64,000 bases of DNA from positions 62,001-126,000 of the forward strand of contig NW_019029037.1 of assembly GCF_002105155.1 (NCBI RefSeq), given 5' to 3'. Position numbers and translations under genes: made by a program. The notes under the pieces were generated by a model that worked only from the letters and a program-made list of their open reading frames with translations, made no database searches and was not told the DNA's origin. Shown in pieces: positions 56,949 to 64,000 of this stretch (position 1 is its first letter; each line of letters begins with the position of its first letter). The DNA is from Lobosporangium transversale. Lineage: Eukaryota > Mortierellomycota > Mortierellomycetes > Mortierellales > Mortierellaceae.

Positions 56949-58304
56949 ATGTCTAATCAAATCACCGTGTCCGAAATTAGCGCTAAAGGAATTGTTCTCG
57001 AAAAGAACATCGAGAATTTCACCACATCCACCACGTCTGTTTCAGTCGAGGAAACAGTTGCGACGTTAGAGTTTACAGAAGAATCTACAAAGTCTACTCC
57101 TGTCACTCCAACAGCATCCCCTAGAAAGGCCATTGCCAAAGCCAACGGCGCCACTTCTGATGGAGCCAATCAACATCGTACACTTCCCATTTTCAGCAAT
57201 CCACTTTTGGCAAATGCTACACAGGCAAACTCAGTTCCTGTGAAGCCCAAGGCAGGCCGCGTGAAGTCTTCTGGAGGCAAAGCCATTTCTGTCCTCAGGA
57301 TTAATGCGCCCAAGGTCGATGGTTATGTTGTGGTGATGCGTAGGCTGGACCAGGACCTGGTTAATGCTACATCAATGTTCAACGCCGCCTACCCTGCTAT
57401 TTCTGAAAAGATGAATAGCAAGGAAAATCAATTTATTATGCGTAAATATCAAGGGCATATGGAGAAGTCAGGAGCTCTGAGTGGGGTCTGGTAAGTAGAG
57501 TCATTCAATATCTCCCTCCAGGTGGGATTTATCTTTCTCATGTATTCGAATATGAAGAGGGACAGAGAGAAGAGGGCGCAGAAAACAGATGGGTTATGAC
57601 TTTCAATCGGGGAAAACCTTTTTTTTTCTTTATTTCTCGAGTAGTCATTTCTGGTTCCTGAACGAATAAAGAAAAATCTGTGGGGGAGTGTGCAACAGAA
57701 ATTAGAGCGACTGTGTGACCTCGAGAAGTGAGAAAAAAAAAAAAAAAATTTCATGTGCCATGTGGCTAATTCATTGAGATACTATATTTTGTAATTCTGT
57801 AGGATTACCGTTGCGCAAGGTAAGGGTGCATTCCATTCATGTTTTTCGATATTGTAATTGCATGATTAAAACAGTTATGTTGTAAAGTTCATGAAAGTTG
57901 AACCTTTTTTTTTTGTTTTAACAGCCAAGGAACTTGCCAAGGAGTACGGAATTGATCAATTTATGCGTCCACTGTTGGAAGCACCTATCGCCAAGATTGC
58001 GTCTCTATCAGAGGGAGAGGAGGTTATTGAGAAAGTCGTTGTCACCGAGGTCACGACAGTGCAAACTACTACTACAGCGGATAGTGAGATTGAAGATTTA
58101 GAGGCTGTTGCTTTAGGAAAGAGGAAAATGACAGACGATTCGGAGGGTCTGACAGCCGAAGATGTCGCAGGGATGAAGCGTCGAATTGAGGAACTAGAGA
58201 ACCAAGTTTCGAGAGACAAGAAGAAGTTGCGAGGCCTGGTCACTGTTGCAGTGGGTCTTGCAGCTGCCACGGTCATACCTCAGGTCCTCCCTTATTTTTC
58301 TTGA
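56949..58304 (+). CDS. Bqt4-like APSES/KilA-N domain protein anchored in the nuclear envelope
   Basis: Three exons (56949-57490, a 17-base microexon 57803-57819, 57925-58304) give 312 aa. The central domain runs VMRRLDQDLVNATSMFNAAY, then QFIMRKYQGHMEKSGALSG and, across the microexon, VWITVAQAKELAKEYGID. This is the APSES/KilA-N fold. The C-terminal end has a coiled coil (MKRRIEELENQVSRDKKKLR) and one transmembrane segment (GLVTVAVGLAAATVIPQVLP). The layout matches S. pombe Bqt4, which tethers telomeres and inner nuclear membrane proteins. A transcription-factor role is less likely because of the membrane anchor. The microexon adds the codons for ITVAQ plus shared bases. Confidence 0.85.
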
Positions 58305-58863
58305 ACAGGTTTCTTTTAAACTTGACAAGCCAATGAGATATGAATGGTATAAGCTGCACGACCAACTAGACGCCGTTCAATCATTCCATTCCTTTTATCC
58401 GTAATTTTATGATTCTTATTCCTTCACTTTTCCACTCTGTTGTAGTTGTTATCTATTTCTCAATGCCGTTTATTTTTTAAGTTTTAATTCTCAAGTCTAT
58501 CCAAAGGACATGAAGCTATGACCATGTCCTTATTTGAATCTTTGTTTGATAATAATACAGATAGTAGTAATAAACACAGTTCTCCAAGACTTGCCTCTAT
58601 ACTTCCATGTCTTTTATTTAAGCTTGAGCTATACCAACGCCTAGTCTATTTCAAATATGTGCATGTATCTACTAAATGGTATGGTGTCCCCTGTGTCATT
58701 TTTTAATTTCCTACCACCAAAAATAGATGGCCTTGGCGAAGACAAAGCCAAGCTGTGTTGGACATGTTTCTCATCTCTCTTTATTTGTTCCACATTTCCT
58801 TTCAATTCCATTCAACCAATTCAATTCACTCTTAAAAAAAAAGTAACATAAAAAGACTCTGAA
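58305..58863. other. Intergenic region between the Bqt4-like gene and the intracellular chitinase
   Basis: AT-rich, with no coding or structural signal. The last ~50 bases before the start codon contain an A-rich leader. Nothing further is supported. Confidence 0.4.
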
Positions 58864-59392
58864 ATGGACGTTCTTATTCATGACTCCAATTATAATCCTC
58901 AAACGTCGCTCATGACATATTCTCATCCTGGCACATTTATTGTGTGCTCTTATTTTGTGGCCTGGGCTATCTATGCCAGGAACCATAATGTCTTTGACCT
59001 GCCAGTCCAAAATTTGACCCATGTTCTGTACGCGTTTGCAAATCTCGATGCTGATGGTCGCGTATTCCTTGGTGACCCCTGGGCAGATACCGACAAGGTA
59101 AGAAAAAACTTTTTTTTTTTTTTTTTTTTTTTTTTACCTTCATGTTATTCCATTCTTGTCCTACAAATAAATCATTGACTTGTTATTCTTTTTCATAATT
59201 GCCCATCTTCAGCATTATGAAGACGACTCTTGGAATGATACTGGAAATAATTTGTACGGTAATTTCAAGCGACTCGGACTTTTGAAGAGGCGAAATCGTC
59301 ATTTGAAAGTATCGCTTAGTATTGGTGGATGGACTTGGTCAACCAATTTTGCCGGCGTGGCTGCTTGTCCTCAAAAGCGTGCGGTAGTGTCC

Positions 59393-59427
<35 letters not shown>

Positions 59428-60404
59428 GATAAAAATCACCCTCAAACTGATCAATGTTTATGTCATTCTCCCACTTTAGAACTTTGTCAAGACTTCGATT
59501 GAATTATTGAATAACTTGGGTCTGGATGGACTAGATATCGATTGGGTAAATGTTTTTTTTTTTTACTCGTCCATAATTAATAGTTATGCTTGAAGAAAAT
59601 AAAACACAAATCACTGAAAGGAGATATTCATAATCTTCCCTTGGTTAGGAATACCCCAAGACATCTGAGGATGCTGTCAACTATGTGTCCTTGCTTCGCG
59701 AATTACGTCAGGGATTGGATCAGTATGCGGCTGCAAAAGGAGATCCCATCCCTTATCTTCTTACAGGTGCCATGCCTTGCGGCGAGACTCAGTACTCGCT
59801 GTTGCGTTTGAGTGAGATGAATCAATACATGGATGCATTCTACTTGATGGCCTACGACTTGGCTGGATCATGGTCAGATGTGGCAGGACATCAAAGTAAT
59901 TTGCATGGAGGTCAGCTCAGTGTCAGTAAGGCTGTGAAGCACTATCTTTCACAGGGTATTCCCTCTCATAAGATTGTTGTGGGGATGCCCATCTATGGGC
60001 GAGCTTTCCAAAACACCAATGGTATTGGGCATCCATTCCAGGGAATTGGAGAGGGTACTTGGGAGCAAGGTGTTTATGACTTTAAGAAGTTGCCTTTGCA
60101 AGGAGCTGTGGAGTACTATGACTCTGAAGCAGTGTCAAGCTATTCATACGATCCTGTCAAGCGTGAGTTGATCACCTATGACTCGCCGTTGGTGATTGAT
60201 CGTAAGGCTGAGTATATTGCGAAGCATCAACTGGGGGGAGCTATGTTTTGGGAGTCGAGTGGAGATCACCCACATGATCACGATCGATCATTGATTGGAG
60301 CTGTTAGCAAAGGACTCAGAAGACATGCTCCCTTGGACAGTAGTCCAAATCATCTGAACTACCCAACCAGCGTCTATGACAATGTGCGTGCTGGTTTCCA
60401 GTAA
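58864..60404 (+). CDS. GH18 chitinase (class V-type) without signal peptide
   Basis: Four exons (58864-59097, 59213-59383, 59480-59545, 59649-60404) give 408 aa. The fold motifs are [49 protein letters not shown] and the catalytic DGLDIDW|EYP, with the intron falling just before the Glu codon. [26 protein letters not shown] and [11 protein letters not shown] complete the TIM barrel, including the insertion domain typical of chitinases A. No N-terminal signal peptide is present, unlike the class III enzyme, so the protein may be cytosolic or released unconventionally. It could serve in cell separation or autolysis. An ATT trinucleotide repeat lies in the second intron at 59396-59426. Confidence 0.93.
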
Positions 60405-60412
60405 AAGGATGT

Positions 60413-60448
<36 letters not shown>

Positions 60449-60704
60449 TCTGATATCCGAGCAAAAGCGAAATAAAATGAAAAAGCTAGTTGATTAAAGA
60501 ACGTTATGGACTGTTCCTGAAAGTTTAGGCTCGGAAAAATTCCGTTACAGCACATTCTGATTGGCGGAGAAAGCAAAGTGATATTGTATTATTTTTGGTG
60601 GCGTTTTTTACATTTTTTCTTTTTTTTTTTGTTTGAAATGTTTGCAGCAAACCCACACACATCTTGATTCTTTCCCTAGCATTCACAGCGCAAGCCAATT
60701 CAAC
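60405..60704. other. Short intergenic region
   Basis: Contains a poly(T) run of 27-29 nt at 60417-60446, immediately after the chitinase stop codon, and a T-rich leader of the next gene. Nothing else was recognised. Confidence 0.4.
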
Positions 60705-61482
60705 ATGTCACTCGATCCAACATTTCGTAAAGAGGCTGAGGAGCTCGTTAAGGAGCAAATGGCAGCCTACGATCCCTCTCATGATTGGTTGCATGTCGAT
60801 CGTGTTCGTAGACAAGGTTTGGACATCTCGGACATTTAGGTTGTCTTATTCAGTTTTCATTATAGCGAGTCTGTTTATGTTGTGCTAAAACACATTTCTT
60901 CTTGTCATTTTTATTTTATCTCTTTATATGTCATGTTCAATGTTTTAATCAACAGCATTAAAGATTGCAAAAGAGGAAAGTAGTCAAGGCAAATCAATTG
61001 ATGTGGAGCTTGTTGAGCTTGCTGCGCTGTTCCATGACATTGGTGATGCCAAGTTCCAGAAGGAGGGCCAACCTTCAGGACGCGAGATTGTAATGGGATT
61101 CTTGTCCAAGTACAAGTACGAGAAAGCTGATCTTGTTGCTAGGATCGTTGAGAATGTGTCCTTCAGAAAGGAGCTTGCAGGGAACAAGGACGAATGGACT
61201 CAATCTTGTATTGAATTACACATGTAATATTTTTGATTTATAACATGCAAAAAGGAATCAGAGACCATTTCTCGGTTTACATCCGTTTTTTTTTTTTTTT
61301 TTTTTTTTGTAAGATCTCCTCCTAAATGTAAATTATTCTCCTTAATGATCATAGTGTTCAAGATGCAGATAAGTTGGATGCCATTGGAGCATTTGGTAAA
61401 AGAAATAAGATTGAAAAAAGAAAAGGAAGCAAGAAAGGATGAATAAGCTTCATTTGACATTTGATTCAAATGAAGCATTAAG

Positions 61483-61519
<37 letters not shown>

Positions 61520-61828
61520 TCTTTTATTTATTGGACTTTAACCCTCATTTTTGATACAGGTATCATGCGCTGTGCAGCTTACAGCGGTTATAAGAACCGT
61601 CCGTTATATGATCCAGCGGAGAAGGCTCAATTGGACATGACGTATGAACAGTACCAAGCGCAGACAAAGGCCAACACTGGATGTGCTATTAGTCACTTTC
61701 ATGAAAAGCTGTTTCGTCTCAAGGACATGATGAAGACACCTTCAGCTATCAAGATGGTTGAGAAGCGCCATGACCTCATGGTCGAATTTGTGAAGCGAAT
61801 TGAAGAGGAATATTCGATGGACGAGTGA
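60705..61828 (+). CDS. HD-domain metal-dependent phosphohydrolase
   Basis: Four exons (60705-60816, 60956-61223, 61355-61395, 61560-61828) give 229 aa. HD motifs are HDWLHVDRVRRQALKIAKEE with the first His, ELAALFHDIGDAKFQ with the His-Asp pair, and VQDADKLDAIGAFGIMRC with the final Asp. This arrangement resembles bacterial YedJ and yeast YGL101W/HDDC2-like small HD hydrolases that act on nucleotides or phosphate esters. The third exon is only 41 nt. Substrate unknown. The start codon chosen is the first ATG and gives a compact N-terminus. Confidence 0.9.
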
Positions 61829-61964
61829 GTGAGTGGGTCTCATAATGCTTGCTCATAAGTTTGTAAACGTCTTTAGAACAATAAATATTAGATTATAATA
61901 ATACATAGTACATTTTTTTATGCAAAATAATCCAGTCTATATGAGAATAAAGGAAGAAAAAAGC
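61829..61964. other. Convergent 3' ends
   Basis: Only 136 bases separate the stop codons of the HD-domain gene (+) and the methyltransferase gene (-). An AATAAA signal at 61880 could serve the plus-strand gene. Confidence 0.5.
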
Positions 61965-63055
61965 TTATTCCAACCACATAACGTATCCATGTACTGTAGC
62001 GCGCACTTCCTCACTACCCGGGTCTTCCAAGAACATGGGAGTCATCTTCTCTTCCAACACCTTCTCAACCTTGAAACCGAATCCACCAAGATCTTTTTCA
62101 TCATCTGAAGACTCTGCTCCTTCTTTGGGGTCAATCACTGGTGCAGCTGCGATCTCAAAGAACTTGTTGTCTGCATGTGCAAGCCAAGGGCGATGATGCG
62201 TGAAGAACACAAAGACGCGTCCCGTGACTGGTTTGAGAGTTTCTTTACAGGTCTTGAGCATAGAGCGATGTTGTGAGTGGTTGAAGAGAAGATCGGACAA
62301 AATGATTGTGTCAAAGAGTTCTTTGGGTTCAGCTAATGGTGCCACTGGTGTTGATGATGATGTTGCTGGTTCTGTGGTCGCTGATGTAGAAGTAGAAGAC
62401 GAGGACGGGTTAAGATGGGCGAGCAAGGGGCGAGTATTGGATCCCCATAGGTATCCTTGAACAATCACTTTGCCTTCCTGAATTTGCTTTGGTACATTTT
62501 GTTCAGCATTGTATTGGATGTTGGAAATGAGGTCGCTATCTGGATAGTCCGTAATGACCACCTAAAATAAAAAATCACATTTAATTATGAAACCTCGATT
62601 AAAAATGTATTGTGGATTTTGTTCGTTTTGATAATGATCGATACGCAATTTTTCTTTACAGGATAAAAGTGTAAAATAAAATAAAATAAAATAAAATAAA
62701 ATAAAATAAAAAAAAAAAAGCCATCTTCTTCCTTTTGATATACCTTGGAAGCGCCATTGACAGCTGCGACAAAGCTTGGTAAGGCAGCTCCGGCACCCAA
62801 TTCGAGCACATTCTTGCCAAGGCAGTGTTCTGGACGGTTATCTAACCAATTTGCAAACATTTTTGCAGCGTTCCACAGATGATGTCCCCAAAGTGGGTGA
62901 GAGCCAACTAGACGAAGTTTGATCGCTTGTGGTTCTTTATCATTGCAAGCACGGGTAAAGGTTTCAAAGGAGGGCTCTGGAGGAGGTGGACTGTAGTCTT
63001 TAGGCAAGTCAAACATTCCACCCATCTCTCCTTCTGATGAATCTGAATCAGACAT
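61965..63055 (-). CDS. EFM7/NNT1-type protein methyltransferase (eEF1A N-terminal methylation)
   Basis: Two exons (63055-62744, 62561-61965) give 302 aa. The core shows LVGSHPLWGHHLWNAAKMFA, the SAM-binding GKNVLELGAGAALPSFVAA, VVITDYPDSDLISNIQYN, then TIILSDLLFNHSQHRSMLKT. Near the end are VFVFFTHHRPWLAHADNKFF and a terminal VMWLE. This matches yeast Efm7 (Nnt1), a seven-beta-strand enzyme that methylates Gly-2 and Lys-3 of translation elongation factor eEF1A in the cytosol. A disordered Ser/Thr-rich insertion lies in the middle. The start ATG at 63055 begins an acidic MSDSDSSEGEMGG, as in orthologs. The convergent HD-domain gene ends close by. Confidence 0.9.
62672..62719. repeat. AAAAT pentanucleotide microsatellite in an intron
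   Basis: About eight copies of TAAAA followed by a short poly(A), within the single intron of the EFM7-type gene. Confidence 0.8.
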
Positions 63056-64000
63056 GTTTAGAAAATGAGATCTTAGAAAAGGGTTGTGTTTATTGTTTGT
63101 GTTGTTTGTGTTGTTGTGTATATAAATTGTCGGGCCAGTCTGTGCAAAAAGGTCCAGAGTCAGAAAAAAAACTGCATCGACGCTCGGTCCACTTGTTCAT
63201 GCATTGATCCAAAAAACAAAAAAAAAAAAAACATGATGAGTGACTGGCAAAAGTAATCAAATCTTTTGGTGCCATTTGAGCCTTTAACATGTGGGGACAA
63301 AAAAAAAGTATGCTTAATGGCTATGGGCACAATTGATGCGATGCACCCGTTGGAGCAGTGATGATCAAGAATACTATGAAATGCAATTGATCAAGAGACA
63401 AAGACTCCTACTGATAGCCTATATCGACAACGACCAAGTATCTTATAGTCGTAGTGATCAAAAGAGATGCCCCTTGGTTATTGATCTTTCTTTTGAGGAC
63501 CATGTCTGAAATTGGAACTCATCTTTTTTGGGCATTATCATCCATTCCGCACAATGCTGTTGGGTGTAAATTAGTGGGATGGTCCCGAGCTGATCTCATT
63601 CGCACCTGCAAAAAAAAAAAAAAAAAAGATTATCCAAAAAATGTCTGCATGCCACAAAAAAGAGTTTAGACAATATTTTTTTAAATGAACCTCAATCATT
63701 CTCATTCACCTTCTCCTTCACCTTCTTCATTCACCCTTTTCCCCTTACTCGGCCTACCATGTGGTCAGAAAGTTGACAGTCCTTCCCCCCTTTTCTCGTT
63801 CTATCGTTTCTCAACCTCTGCGTCTTTTTTTTTTTTTTTTTTTTTTTTTATTTTTTTTTTTAAATTGCCTCACTGTGGCGTACTCTGTTGAAAACATATT
63901 TTTTTTATCAAAATAAAATTATTCTTGCCGTTTATCTTTGAAAGCTCTTTCTACCACCACTCCCCACTCTCCATTCCCCACTCTTCCCTTATTCCATACT
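63056..64000. other. Intergenic region to the window edge
   Basis: Holds the leader of the EFM7-type gene, poly(A) and poly(T) tracts (28 T near 63822-63849) and pyrimidine-rich DNA from 63900 on. No coding frame can be supported. The pyrimidine-rich end could be the promoter of a gene beyond the window. Confidence 0.4.

Noticed and set aside
1-64000. CRISPR arrays, rRNA genes, bacterial operons or bacterial insertion sequences
   Set aside because: No spaced identical repeats of the right form, no rRNA core sequences, and all genes have eukaryotic structure.

Overview
The window is nuclear DNA of a filamentous fungus, most likely an early-diverging one (Mucoromycota; Mortierellomycotina is my best guess). 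Nearly every gene carries short GT-AG introns, intergenic DNA is AT-rich, and the gene set is plainly eukaryotic and fungal: two GH18 chitinases, TOM22, PHS1, a DUF1748 protein, a Hal/Npr-type kinase and a Bqt4-like protein. TRAX and endonuclease V are also present, and both are missing from many yeasts. The lineage is inferred from gene content, not proven. Long poly(A)/poly(T) tracts of about 17-39 nt occur throughout, mostly in introns and just outside coding regions.

Layout. 1-16.8 kb: possible last exon of an upstream gene; secreted class III chitinase (+); DUF1748 mini-protein (-) with an 8-nt microexon; endonuclease V (-) divergent from a large TTI2-like HEAT protein (+); a Ser-rich TLDc/OXR1-type protein (-); a gene-poor stretch holding a TA-flanked MITE; and a small secreted protein (+). 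16.8-23.8 kb: a repeat island without intact genes. It holds inverted-repeat elements, a hAT-type MITE with an 8-bp target duplication, a tRNA-Gln(CUG), tandem 91-bp units that each look like a complete spliceosomal intron, a LINE 3' stub with target-site duplication, diverged LTR-like direct repeats and a decayed LINE end.

23.8-33.6 kb: long-chain acyl-CoA synthetase (+), TRAX (-) divergent from a possible Nse6/SLF2 (CANIN)-type protein (+), and a HAL/NPR-family kinase (-). 35.4-43.9 kb: a second identical tRNA-Gln, then an apparently intact LINE whose ORF1 (CCHC) and ORF2 (2002 aa: AP-endonuclease, reverse transcriptase, RNase H, zinc knuckle) overlap by 8 nt and end in poly(A).

44-63 kb: OB-fold/CCCH/methyltransferase-like protein (+), secreted DUF3712-like protein (-), RNase III-fold mitoribosomal protein (-), mitochondrial dehydrogenase kinase (-) divergent from 3-hydroxyacyl-CoA dehydratase PHS1 (+), TOM22 (+, GC-AG intron), Bqt4-like APSES/TM protein (+, 17-nt microexon), class V-type chitinase without signal peptide (+), HD-domain phosphohydrolase (+) and an EFM7-type methyltransferase (-). 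There is no operon logic. Shared themes are mitochondrial function, lipid activation and elongation, chitin turnover and genome maintenance. I joined exons by hand by matching splice sites and phase; every gene given an exact residue count sums to a multiple of three.
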